From: Erigeron canadensis
Taxonomy: Eukaryota; Streptophyta; Magnoliopsida; Asterales; Asteraceae
DNA: 64,000 nucleotides
Assembly (NCBI RefSeq): GCF_010389155.1
Contig: NC_057768.1
Coordinates: 41,953,633 to 42,017,632 of the forward strand
Reading direction: 5' to 3'
A model generated the notes under the pieces. That model did not search any database and was not told the origin of the DNA. It was given only the letters and a program-made list of their open reading frames with translations. Shown here piece after piece: positions 34,242 through 45,573 of the stretch; positions within the stretch are counted from its first letter, which is position 1; each line of letters begins with the position of its first letter. The translations under genes were made by a program, and so were the position numbers.

Positions 34242-35425
34242 GGGGTGAGTTATTTTGAGAACCACTAAAAAAAAAAAGGCGAGAACCAATCTCAGCCCTC
34301 CATTCATCAAGATCAGGAAGAGCATGTTTGTCATTATTAAAAAAATTGTCCAACACCCCCTTTCTCTCTTCTCTTATTAAATCAAAAAATATCTAAATCA
34401 TTAAAAAACTTTTATCTCACAAACCGTACATCGTTAGACGGAAAAAAAACATGGGTAGTCTTGAAATTTCGTCCCCATACATTAGAGATGCGATTCGATA
34501 TACTTTTGACGACTTTTTAAATTTCATTTTTTTTCTTCCATCACGTTCATCCTACACATGTGTAAGTACAACCTACACATGTGTAGGAAAGACTTGGAAC
34601 TGGTGAGTTGTATAACCTGCCCATGGGTAAGTTACTTATAAAGTTTAAAAATGATGAGGACGCATTGTAAAACCCTAAATACTAAACCTTAAAGCTTAAT
34701 TTCTAATCTGAGGGGAGACTACTTTCTAAAAACCCAAGAAAATCTAAAGCCTAAAAACCTAAAACAGATGAGGGTTCCCACTCTAGGGTTTAGGATTTGA
34801 AGCCCGAGTGTTAGCCTATCGGCTAACCCTCGACCTTCAAACCCTAAACCCTAGAGCGGGTACACGGTACGCTTTAGGGTTTAGGGTTTGAAGTTGTAGG
34901 GTTAGCCGGCTAACCCTACAACTTCAAACCCTAAAGCTTAATTGCTAATCCGAGGGGGAAGCTACATTCTAAAAACCCTGAAAAATCTAAACCCTAAAAA
35001 CCTAAAAAAGATGAGGGTTCCCACTCCAGGGTTTAGGGTTTGAAGTGCGAGGGTTAGCCTACCGGCTCTAGAGCGGGATGTATTAGGGGTAAGTACAACT
35101 TGCCTATGTATAAGATGAACGTGATAAAAAAAAAACTAAATTTAAAAAGTCGTCAAAAATATATCGAATCGCATCTCTAATGAAAGAGGACGAAATTCTA
35201 AGGCTACCCACGCTTTTCTTTTCGTCTAACGATTTACGATTTGTGAGATAAAAGCTTTTTAATGAATTAGATAGAATTCTATTAAAGTAAGAGAGAGAAA
35301 AAAAAAAGAGCTGACGAAAATACCCCTCTAGTGTTGAGAGGGGTTTTTTATTTTTAATTTTGTCCAATGGTGTAGAGGAATTCTTGGGTTCTTTTTTTTA
35401 GGAGTTCTCAAATAACCCCTCCTCT
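34242..35425. mobile_element. Fold-back Mutator-like element with palindromic centre
   Basis: About 320 bp at each end are inverted copies (GGGGTGAGTTATTTTGAGAAC at the left, GGGGTTATTTGAGAAC from the right). ATACATATA flanks both sides (34,233-34,241 and 35,426-35,434), a 9-bp duplication as in Mutator-like elements, though the AT-rich context weakens it. The centre contains repeated TTTAGGGTTT/AAACCCTAAA words and a perfect palindrome. There is no protein; the open frame at 35,104-35,367 is inverted-end sequence. Confidence 0.75.
34880..34935. repeat. Perfect 56-bp palindrome containing telomere-like words
   Basis: Two 28-bp arms meet without a loop at ..GGGTTAGCC|GGCTAACCC.. and pair at every position. 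The outer arm parts read TTAGGGTTTG / CAAACCCTAA, resembling the plant telomere repeat TTTAGGG. Neighbouring, less perfect copies of the same words lie at 34,770-34,860 and 35,020-35,070. Confidence 0.85.
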
Positions 35426-35449
35426 ATACATATATATATATATATATAT

Positions 35450-35924
35450 ACACAAAACTTAAAAATATGTACAAGATAGTCTACATTAAAAAGTGTGAAG
35501 AAAGTTACAAGCTTAACATTTAAAAGTGTGAAGAAAAATGTTCACACTAATAAGTGTGTACAAACTTTTTACTTTACACAATTATAAGTGTGGAGATCAT
35601 TTCTTCGCGAGTGATTAATTTCTACGCACTTGCATAGAGATAACTCGCGAATAAATGGTTTTTCAGTGCGTAGAAATCATCCGCGAAGAAATGATTTATA
35701 CATTTAAAAGCGCGTACAAATCTAAGTTAAGTGTACACACTTATTAGTGTGTAAACATTTTTCTTCACACTTTTAATTGTGAAACTTGTAACTTTTTTCA
35801 TACTTTTTAGTGTAGACTATTTGTATACATTTATATATACGATCAACTAAACAAAATTTTACGTATCTTTAAAGAGTGCGTAGAAAAAGTGCGTACAAAG
35901 GACAAATTTGTTGTAGTGGCTATA
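35450..35924. mobile_element. CACTA-type MITE, copy 2 (left end degraded)
   Basis: The right end reads ACAAATTTGTTGTAGTG, the inverse of the CACTACAACAAATTT start of copy 1, and the adjoining 100 bp match copy 1 inverted. The left CACTA end is not recognisable. The inner part forms a long stem (TTCTTCGCGAGTGATTAATT with its partner near 35,680-35,700). A further end-like fragment (TATTTGTAGTG) is at about 36,720. Confidence 0.65.
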
Positions 35925-38900
35925 AATTAATTACTAGCTACGTACGAGTGCTACGTTTACGAATTGAACGTGAGCGTGCTAACCTTTAATGTTAACCGGC
36001 GTTACCAAAGGAATGATAGTTAAACGTACTGTTGGTTTTGTATTCAGCTGCTAAACTACGTACCAACAAATTTTCGTTGATTGGTAATGGTAAAAATAGA
36101 ACACACTCAAATTCGATCCATAAGTAAATTAACCAAATTATGAACAACAGAGTAATATATATAAGTTATATAATGAATTTTGAGAACTTCGTCAAACAGT
36201 CAAAGGGTTGACTTATATTACTATGATTTGGCAACATGACATAAATATATAATAAATCAACGAAGTTCTAAACACGTTAGTTTACGTACGTTTCAAATAA
36301 CTATATACTAATAATGGGTTTTTCTAAACTAAGCACTCAGATTATCATAAAATTCAGATGTAAGCTTTTGATATAGAATTGTACAGACTTTTTATACACG
36401 TTTAGTGAAACTCTAAGGATTTCATTTATCATTTTTCTATGCTAATTACATCTATTTTTTTTTCGTTCTCAACTAGAAAATACTTACCGTTATTAGTGTT
36501 GCATTTCTTATAACATTAGTTTTATGGCGTGGACAAATGTGACGTTACAAATTAAATATGAATGTACTCACTAAAAAGTGTGAACTTATAGAATATCACA
36601 ATTTTAAGTGTGGATTAATTTCTACAAACTTTTAATTCTTCTTATTTTTATTCACATAAAAGCGTGACAAATTATTTAATTTATTTACGCTAACTAAAAG
36701 GGTATAGAAATAAAATATTATTTGTAGTGAACTTTGTTTTGATAGGAAGAGAATCTACAAATAAACTAAAACAGAATTGATATATTCTTAAAACGACAAA
36801 TGGCGTAATCCTTGATCGACACGTGTCCTTTTAATTTATTTATTTTGCTAATAGTTTTTTTAGTTGTATATGAATTCAATTTTCTTATTAGACTTACAGT
36901 TAAATTCTAACTCTTGGCTTATTAATATAAAAGACATTATAACCTTATTTGGATTGATCGTTTTCTCATTAATAAATTGTCTTTTTTTTATTACATAAAG
37001 ACTTCAAAAATTTTACGATCTGAAATCACAAGGCTATTTGTAATCATCTGCTATGCTTACAAGTTTCGATTTTGATGTGGTTTTAATTATTAAAGGTAAA
37101 TCCAAAACTTTAACTAAACATATATTATATCATTACTGTTTATTACAATTCAGCTTCCATCATCGATTTACTTTAAGCACAATTTATTTCATACGCACGA
37201 TGCATGTATGATGTATATATATTCGAATTTCTTTATGATACAATTTATATAGCTACCATATATATCGTACGAGTATTAAGACTAGTATCGATATATAGTA
37301 GGACAAATGGACGGTTACAAAGTACGTGTTGTAATGAGCTAGTCTCTTCGATTAGAAATCCACGGAAACCAATTTAAATTGGACTTAAAGCAGCTATTGA
37401 AAAAGGACTAAATTAAGCCGCATAGTAAATTCACAAAAACAAGCTGAGAGGGTCGTAAGAGGTAAAATTATGAGCCACACGCCGAAAAAGAAGAATATTG
37501 TTGAAATTACGAGGAACCAATTTAACAATTCCAAGCGAACATATAAGATTATAAGTTAACAAAACTATATGTGACAGAAGCTTTACAACAATGAAGTGAG
37601 AAAGCCCATCTTCAAGTTCAACGTACTATCTTGTTTAATCATTTATTACACAACCTTTTTCTATTAGTACTATATTTAGTTTCATAACTAAGAGTTTGTT
37701 ACTTTAAAATGATTGATGATTACATAATATTTTCTACTTCAAATGGCCGGACAAGAGCATGTCAAAATGTTTTTGCTTATTAGTTTTAATTGCATCTAAT
37801 TAGACTTTGTTAGTAAAACCCTTAATTGTACGTTATTATAAGCATATATATGACATAATTAATGGTTTGATGTCGTGTTCATTTATGTTAACTCAACTAC
37901 ACTGAATATATATTTAGTTATACATGCGTGAACCATACATTATATTATAAAAACATATACAAAACATCACTATGATATCATGTCATACCAAATATTCTAG
38001 ATGAACTGGATAGTAGTATGAAACTAAAAATAAGTTCACACTGACTAAATTAGAGAGTGAATTTATAGGAATCTGGTCCAAAAGAAAATAAAAATTCGTG
38101 GAATCATGCAAGTTGACTTCCAAGCTTTGTTCTCAAACTAACGCTATTCTTGAGTCAGTTGAAAAGTTATACGAGTAACATATACGTGTGTTATTTATTC
38201 AACGTTTTACCAAATTTTTGTTTTTTTGTATTTATAATACTCGTACTAGGCAGGTTTAAGGCTTTGCAAAGCATATATCATCGATCCAGGTCAAAGCCCA
38301 TCCAAGTTAATAGTAGCTTTTTATAAATCCTTATCTAGAGATCAACAGAGCACAGCATTAAAATTCATTTGGCAAGCGTCTTGTAAACAAACACAACAAT
38401 AAATCAAAACATAAATAGCTAGCCCAAGCTCAAGTTTCTTCATATATTGACTACCCGGCCACGTCGTTACTGCTGGCAATTTCATACGACTTGACAACCA
38501 AAAACAAAACCAAGTGTTTTGACCTCCTCAATTAAGTAAGCTGTTTAGGGGGCGGGCCTCCTTTCGATTAAATACCAAAGTTATTCTTTGCTCTCCAAAT
38601 ACCTCAAAAGACCCTTTTTAATTGTGAGAGCATTGGGCAAGACAAACTACATCATATCCTAATTAAATGTTTTACTTAATTTATTACTCTGTAAAACTTT
38701 TGGATAAGCTCTAACATATAATTAATTAATCTTCAAAAATCTTTATCTAAGAGAATATATAGTTTTATCTGAAGTATAAAACTACTGAACGACAAGCAAT
38801 AATAAAATAAGAGCTAGATCCGGAAGACGCGTCAAATATGCCCCTTTTAAACATGACGTTTTAGCTTGGTTTATTCGTGGCGTCAGCAAGTGTCTTAGAC

Positions 38901-38956
38901 TTGCTAACATGTCCTTGTACTATCTCTAAATTCTATATATGACCCTAGATTATCAA
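35925..38956. other. Long gene-free interval before the copia element
   Basis: AT-rich. A CACTA-MITE remnant with GTGTGAA/TTCACA words lies at about 36,560-36,730. No open frame resembles a known protein. Confidence 0.55.
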
Positions 38957-38961
38957 TACTG

Positions 38962-39148
38962 TATAAAATCAAGATATCAAAGTGTTTATTGATATTATTT
39001 GTTCAGTATCAAAAAGAGGAAGAACCCTCTGATATATATATCGAACTAGGATACGTAAATTAAGAAAAGATATGGACTTATCAAGACCAGAAAAATAGGG
39101 AGCAAATATGGGAAAGATATGAACGACCCATAATATTTAAAACCAATA
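38962..39148 (-). repeat. 3' LTR of the copia element
   Basis: 187 bp, equal in length to the other LTR. It differs from it near 39,043, 39,115 and 39,122. Confidence 0.92.
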
Positions 39149-39163
39149 CTCCCCCTCAAGCTG
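39149..39163 (-). other. Polypurine tract of the copia element
   Basis: On the minus strand CTTGAGGGGGAG directly abuts the 3' LTR, as needed to prime plus-strand DNA synthesis. It overlaps the end of the pol frame. Confidence 0.8.
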
Positions 39164-42100
39164 GAGTGTGTAAATCGATAACACCCAACTTGTCAAGTAA
39201 GAAACGAAGTTGAGCAGCACCGAGACCCTTAGTGAGAAGATCTGCTAGTTGAAGTTTGGAGTCGATAGGCATAGGACAAACTTCTTGAGATTCAACACGT
39301 TCACGAACGAAATAACAGTCCATCTCAACATGTTTAGTGCGTTCGTGAAAAACTGGATTGTTAGCAATATGACGAGCTGCTTGGTTGTCACAGAAAAGAG
39401 TAGTAGAGCTAAGTTGAGGAACTCCCAGCTCCTTTAAGAGCCAACGCAGCCAAATAAGTACACTAACAGTTGTAGCCATAGCACGATACTCTTCTTCAGC
39501 GGAAGAACGTGAGACAACAAATTGCTTTTTAGTTTTCCACGAAACGGGAGCTCCACCAAGAAGAACAATGTAACCTGTTCGGGAACGTCTAGTAAGAGGA
39601 CACCCAAGCCAATCTGAATCTGAGTATCCAATTAAATTTGTACCTCCCTCTGTTGGCAAAAGTATACCTTGACCAGGAGTTGCTTTAAGATATCGAAGAA
39701 CTCTTGTAACAGCATCCATGTGACTTTTACGAGGATCTGAGACAAATTGACTCAGAGTGTAAACGGAATAGGAGATATCTGGTCGAGTAGCCGGAAGATA
39801 TATAAGTCGTCCTATGATACGCCGATAAGCACCAACATCAACTTTTGGATCCTCTTCATTACTAACAATAAGTCGTCCTATGATACGCCGATAAGCACCA
39901 ACATCAACTTTTGGATCCTCTTCATTACTAACAAGTTTTAGATTCTGTTCAATGGGGAACAAACTCGGCCGACACCCTTTCATACCACTATCTGCTAAAA
40001 TGTCGAGTGTGTATTTTCGTTGACTCAGCACAAGACCATGAGAAGTTCGAGCCACTTCTATACCCAGAAAATATTTGAGTTGTCCAAGATCTTTGTTGCT
40101 AAACTTCTCATGCAAACATTGCTTAAACTCCTGTATCTTGGTGAGACTGTTTCCAACAATGATAACATCATCGACATATATAAGGATGCACACGAAAACG
40201 TCATTATCCTTGTAAAGGAAAATCGAATGATTTGCCTTGGAGGACAAAAAACCGAGACCAATGAGAGCAATAGTGAATTTTTTATACCAATTTCGAGATG
40301 CTTGTTTGAGGCCATAAAGAGATTTCCTTAAGCGACAAACACCTCCCTTCTTTTCTGTGGAGAAACCTTGTGGCAACTTCATATACACTTCTTCCTCAAG
40401 ATCGCCATGAAGGAAAGCATTATTGACGTCAAGTTGATGAATAAACCAATTCTTCTTAATGGCAACCGATAACAAAGTTCGAACAGTCACTAATTTGGCT
40501 ACCGGAGCAAAGGTATCATGAAAATCTTCTCCTTCAATTTGAGTGAAAACTTTTGCTACAAGTCTCGCCTTATATCTTTCGACATCTCCATTTGGCTTAT
40601 ACTTGATCTTATAGACCCATTTAGAGTCAATAGCCTTTTTTCCGTTTGGCAAAGACTCAATGGTCCATGTATTATTTTCTTGGAGAGCTTGAATCTCTTT
40701 CTTCATGGCTTCAATCCATCTTGGATTTTGTATGGCTTGCTTAAAAGTTTTCGGCTCATCATTGGTGGTGAAGGCCGCCAAAAAAAGTTTGTGAGCATGA
40801 GAAAAATTATCATAAGAAATGTAATGGGCAGAGGGATGTACCGTTGAGGCGACTTGAGTTGATGCGGTATGTGCGTGGTCAACCGAAGGGGGAAGATCAA
40901 CTACAAAGTCTTTCAAATAATTTGGTGAAACTCGATTTCTTCTTGGCCGATCATTAGGCATTTCAGCATCAGGAAGTGGTATGTCTTCATTAATAGGATT
41001 TGGGCTCATTTCATTATTTTCAAGACTTTCTGGGCCAACATTCAGCCCATTATTTGTCATATCATCAGAGTTGGACACCTCACAACCTGGGCTTGCAATG
41101 TCTCGAGTTTCAATAGGAACACAAATATCATGATCATTCCTCACTTCGGTTTGAGTAGGAAACGTAAAGGTGCCCTCATGGAATTTTACATCTCGTGACA
41201 CAATCATTTTCTTATTTCCAATATCAAAAATTTTGTACCCTTTGGTTCCTTGAGGATAACCCAAAAAAATACCAGGTCTCCCCCTCACTTCAAACTTGTC
41301 ACCCTTTGTTTCAATGTTCCAAAAATAAGTAAGACAACCAAAGACCCTCATGTGATCATATTCTGGTTTTTTATTATGTAAAATTTCATATGGAGTTTTA
41401 TCACCAAGAGTTTTGGAGGGTAATCGGTTGATGATATAAGCGGACGTTAAAACACACTTTCCCCAAAAACGTTTTGGCAAGCTAGCTTCAAAACGTAAGG
41501 CCCGAGCTGTGTCAAGTAAGTGCCTATGCTTACGCTCAACCACCCCGTTTTGTTGAGGAGTAGGAGGGCAGGTGGTTTCCAACAGTATGCCTTGTTTGGT
41601 ATAAAAATCCAACATGAGATTAGACGTGAATTCCCCACCATTGTCACATCTTATTCTCTTTATGGCTTTGCTAAACTGAATTTCAACCATTTTGCAAAAA
41701 TTCACTAAACAAACACTAGCATTGTTTTTATGTTTAATGAGAAAAATCCAAACATTCCTACTGAAATCATCCACAATGGTTAAAAAATAATTTGCCCCCG
41801 AAAGTGAAGGAACACGATACTTGCCCCATATATCACAATGCAATAGCTCAAAACAATCCTTTGTTTTAATTTCACTTAACGGAAATGGAGATCTAGTATG
41901 TTTAGCCTTTGAACAAGAATCACAAATAGTACTCCTAAGATTAAAAGAAACACCTTTCAAAAAATCAACTTTAGCGAGCTTTTCTGGAGACGTATGACCC
42001 AATCTCTTATGCCATCTTTCAATGCTCACCGCCATAGCTTTCCTTTCCCTTGCAAACATCCCCATTCGGTATAGACCTCTTTTGCATTTACCCGCACCAA

Positions 42101-43442
42101 TCAAGTTCCTCGAACGGAGACCTTGCATAACACAAAAATCAGGAAAGAACGTCACTGAACATTGAAGATCCTTGGTCAAATGGCTAATTGATAATAAATT
42201 ACAAGTAAAATTTGGCACATGTAATATGCCCTTAATTTTGGTGCCCCCTGGTAGAATGTAATCGCCTTTCCCTTCTACTGGGACGGTGTGACCATTTGGA
42301 ATGATCACGGGCATTTCAAGCTGGTCTGTTCTCTTATTTAAGAGAACGCTACTTAGATAGGTTGTATGATCAGTTGCCCCCGAGTCGACAACCCAATCAT
42401 CATCATTATCAGATTTACCTGTCATGTTAACCACTCGTTTTTTTTCTTCATCACTTGTGATATTTCGATCTTCAAACTGCTTCAAGAAAGTATTATATTG
42501 TTCCACCGTAATTCCAGGAATGGTACTCGAACCTCCTTCAACACAGGAAGCCTTTGGTTTGAATTTGTTTCCCTTCGTCTTTCCTGGCCACGAGTCAGGA
42601 TATCCAATACGCCGAAAACATCCTTCTCGAAGGTGTCCATCCTTGTCACAATAAGTGCAATGCGGTGTCTCCTCTTCTTGTTTTTCAACCTTTGAATAGG
42701 CTTTGTTTTTCTGTTGTGAAGAAGATTTACTCGAATTGCCTTGTTTTTGAGGAACAAAGGCCTTAAATGCAGCAGCTTCAACAAGTGGTTTCTTCTCTTC
42801 GGTTATTTGTTTCTGTCGCTCATCCTCTGCTACTAGATGGTAAGCAGTCGAAAGGCCAGCAATCGGTTCAGTGGCTAGGATTTGGGTTTTGATGACAGCG
42901 AATTCACTGTCAAGACCCATGAGGAACTCGTACAATCTCTCCTTTTCTTGATGTGCAACAAGTCGCTTACCAATATCGCATGTACATCCGTTACAAGTGC
43001 ACTATGGGATTGGAAGCACTGACTGGATTTCATCCCATAAGGATCGCAACTTCGTGTAGTAGGCAGAAACAGTAGCTCCATCTTGGTGCATATCCGTCCA
43101 CATCTCCGCAGCGGTATTGGCGTACTTGACACTGCTTCTTATTTCTTTCTCCATAGAGGTAGTTAACCACCCCTTTATCATTGGATCTACTCTCATCCAT
43201 GACATGTAGTCCTTGGATGTCTTTTCTGGTTTCTTTATTGATCCGTCGATGAAGCCGATCTTATTCTTTGCGAACAAGAAATTCTCCATTTCTTGCACCC
43301 AATCCGTATAGTTTTTGTCTGACAAAGCATCGTTAACTTGCATTTGCCTAGGATAATCGGAAGGGTGAAGGTAATACGGCGAGTTGTAATCGACGACATT
43401 ACCGCCGCTTGATTCTCTATCACCGGTTTTATCTCCGGCCAT
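39156..43442 (-). CDS. Copia Gag-Pol polyprotein, interrupted by one in-frame stop
   Basis: From the ATG at 43,442 a single frame of 1,428 sense or stop codons runs to 39,156. The only break is a TAG at 43,004-43,002, after 146 codons within Gag. Order: Gag (DWVQEMENFLFAKNK, IKGWLTTSM), CCHC zinc knuckle (CTYCDKDGHLREGC, about 262-275), protease (VVDSGATDH, Asp near 353), integrase with HHCC (HKRLGH..CDSCSKAKH) and catalytic DDE (CDIWG, CDNGGEF near 41,640, ERKHRHLL), reverse transcriptase (YVDDVIIVG near 40,170), RNase H (SDSDWLGC..EYRAMA). Protease-integrase-RT order is the copia arrangement. A 66-bp tandem duplication adds 22 residues after the RT core. The stop could be a simple inactivating mutation; readthrough is unproven. 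It encodes self-replication functions, not a host function. Confidence 0.9.
39802..39933 (-). repeat. Perfect 66-bp tandem duplication within copia pol
   Basis: The unit starting ATAAGTCGTCCTATGATACG is present at 39,802 and again at 39,868 without a mismatch that I can see. It encodes 22 residues beginning VSNEEDPKVD, so the frame is preserved. It lies in the connection between reverse transcriptase and RNase H. Confidence 0.9.
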
Positions 43443-43469
43443 GGTCTTCGTCAGAATAGTACGATCACT

Positions 43470-43481
43470 GCTCTGATGCCA
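43470..43481 (-). other. Primer-binding site of the copia element
   Basis: On the minus strand TGGCATCAGAGC directly follows the 5' LTR. The usual plant site matching initiator tRNA-Met is TGGTATCAGAGC, so it differs at one base. Confidence 0.8.
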
Positions 43482-43668
43482 TATAAAATCAAGATATCAA
43501 AGTGTTTATTGATATTATTTGTTCAGTATCAAAAAGAGGAAGAACCCTCTGATATATATATCAAACTAGGATACGTAAATTAAGAAAAGATATGGACTTA
43601 TCAAGACCAGAAAAATAGGGAGCAAATATGGGAAGGATATGGACGACCCATAATATTTAAAACCAATA
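43482..43668 (-). repeat. 5' LTR of the copia element
   Basis: 187 bp. Since the element is on the minus strand, this copy should carry the promoter. Confidence 0.92.
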
Positions 43669-43673
43669 TACTG

Positions 43674-45102
43674 AATATTTGATGTAAAGCATGCTGTAAT
43701 TTCATTGGACAACGAATTGAAGTATGAACCTATTCAGGTCAGTCAATAACCAATTAAACATGTATATCGTCATATCTTAATTAGACAAAGATTGATATAC
43801 AAGTAAATTAATAGTATGCAGTTAAGTTTTTAACAAGCTAGCTAGTATCAAAATGCAAGTTGAAACTTCCGTGATTAATATGGGTCATTTGGGGATCACC
43901 ACAAAGGTAATTGATTATAAGACAAGTTCCTTGATTGATATGGGCATAACTAGAATTTTTGTTGAATGAGTTCATTATTAATTAAACTTATCAAGCTAGG
44001 TTTATGGATATTTTAAATGTTTCAACAACAAATTTGTACTCGTATAAAATTACGAGAGGAATGTAGCTAGTTCTGCCCGTGCTCGACTCCTTGTACACTT
44101 TTTCATTGAATACTTGATAGGAGGATTTAAAGTGTAACATTTCTTGGGCATTTTGGAGTAGTATCCTAATACCACTTTCAGCTTTTGTAATTTTGGTGAT
44201 TAGCATCTTGCTAGCTACACCAATCTTATAAGTACGACATGCATGTGATATCCACTGTTATTAGAAGAATAAATGAAAAAAACATGCATCTTCATCATAG
44301 ACCATTGAAAGTTTGAAACTGTCGGGTTCTAACTTCTAAGCTGTCTCATCAATAATGAGACAAGGCATGCATCGTTGACTTTTCTACTTTTCCTCTAAGA
44401 CCTTTTTGGGAACATCCCAAGTCAAGAGTAGTGGTGGGACATTCGGATCCCGAGCATGTGACAATCTACCTTTATGTATGTATGTATAATGAGGATACGA
44501 TAGAGGAAAATGAATAATCATTCTAATGTCTAAAAATCCTCATAACATTTTAAGAAAGTAACCTGTGATATTTATTAATTCTTTTTCCTAATCTTGTTCT
44601 TGATTTTTTCACATGTCATGATCCAATAATTAAGAAGATTTTTAGGCTATTTTGTTAAGAGGATTAATTATTTCCCTGTGAGAGAATATCATATATTTGA
44701 CATCTCCTAACTAGCTACATACCTTATGTGTTTAGATAATTGAGTTTCTAAATTTCTGTTTCTAATGCCAAATCCTTGTATTTATTATTAGGGAACATAT
44801 TAGCTCCATGGTTGAAATGACATTAGTCATTCAAAAGGTTTTGGATTCAAGTCTTAGAGTGGACATAAAAAATCTTTCTATAAGGGCTTTACTTGGGGAT
44901 ACCGATGTTCAAATATGAAAAAGCAGTGTTTACCTTTATTAATCGTTGTGCATTCGGACAGTTTAGTAGAAGATATTAAAACCTATGATTATATTAATTT
45001 ACTTGTCCATTATTAGCATTCTTTGCATCTTAGAGTTTCCATGAAATAAAAAATTGATCATAACTATTGTTATATCTAAATGCATATATATATATATATA
45101 TG
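43674..45102. other. Intergenic, with a possible SINE
   Basis: No gene is seen. At about 44,795-44,935 (plus) a segment TAGCTCCATGGTTGA..GTTTTGGATTCAAGTCTTA resembles the A and B boxes of a tRNA-derived SINE, and TTTATTA words flank it. The borders are uncertain. Confidence 0.45.
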
Positions 45103-45573
45103 GTGAAGTTATTTTGAGAACTTTTTTTTGCTAGAACTTTTCAAATCAAGCCCATCCGATGATTGTTTTTTACATGAAAATTGTTTTTTAATTGTTTTTT
45201 AGAATAACTTATGTGTAATTTTGAAGTTTATAATTGTGTGGAGCATAGATTATCATCCGTTATACAATTATATGGAGATTTGGATTCTCGATCACATGTG
45301 CACGAATATTGCTATGATCACATGTATGCAAGTCGATCACATGTAATCATAGCAATATTCGTGCACATGTGATCAAGAATCCAAATCTCCACATAATTGT
45401 ATAACGGATGATAATCCATACCTCCACACACTTATAAACTTCAAAATTACACATAAGTTATTCAGAAAACAATAAAAAAACAATTTTCATGTAAAGAATA
45501 ATCATCGGTTGGGCTTGATTTGAAAAGTTCTCAAAGGTTCTCGCTAAAAAAAGGGTTCTCAATATAACTTTTC
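45103..45573. repeat. Long fold-back (near-palindromic) element of about 470 bp
   Basis: Almost the entire unit pairs with itself: the left end GTGAAGTTATTTTGAGAAC is matched by ..GTTCTCAATATAACTTTTC at the right. The arms continue inward through GATCACATGTGCACGAATAT / ATATTCGTGCACATGTGATC to a centre near 45,325. The end sequence is shared with the element at 34,242. Flanking AT repeats hide the target duplication. It has no coding capacity, but its transcript would form a long hairpin. Confidence 0.8.

Larger units (their letters stand above)
38962..43668 (-). mobile_element. Full-length Ty1/copia retrotransposon
   Basis: Two 187-bp LTRs (38,962-39,148 and 43,482-43,668) differ at only three positions by my comparison. 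They bound a gag-pol region on the minus strand. TACTG flanks both sides (38,957-38,961 and 43,669-43,673), a proper 5-bp target duplication. A tRNA-Met-like primer site follows the 5' LTR and a purine tract precedes the 3' LTR. The LTRs begin TATTGG and end TTTTATA instead of the usual TG..CA. Insertion appears recent and lies between the first and second MYB copies. Confidence 0.95.

Noticed and set aside
34200..35450. Interstitial telomere array
   Set aside because: TTTAGGG-like words are few and interrupted, and are part of a fold-back transposon with a 9-bp duplication.
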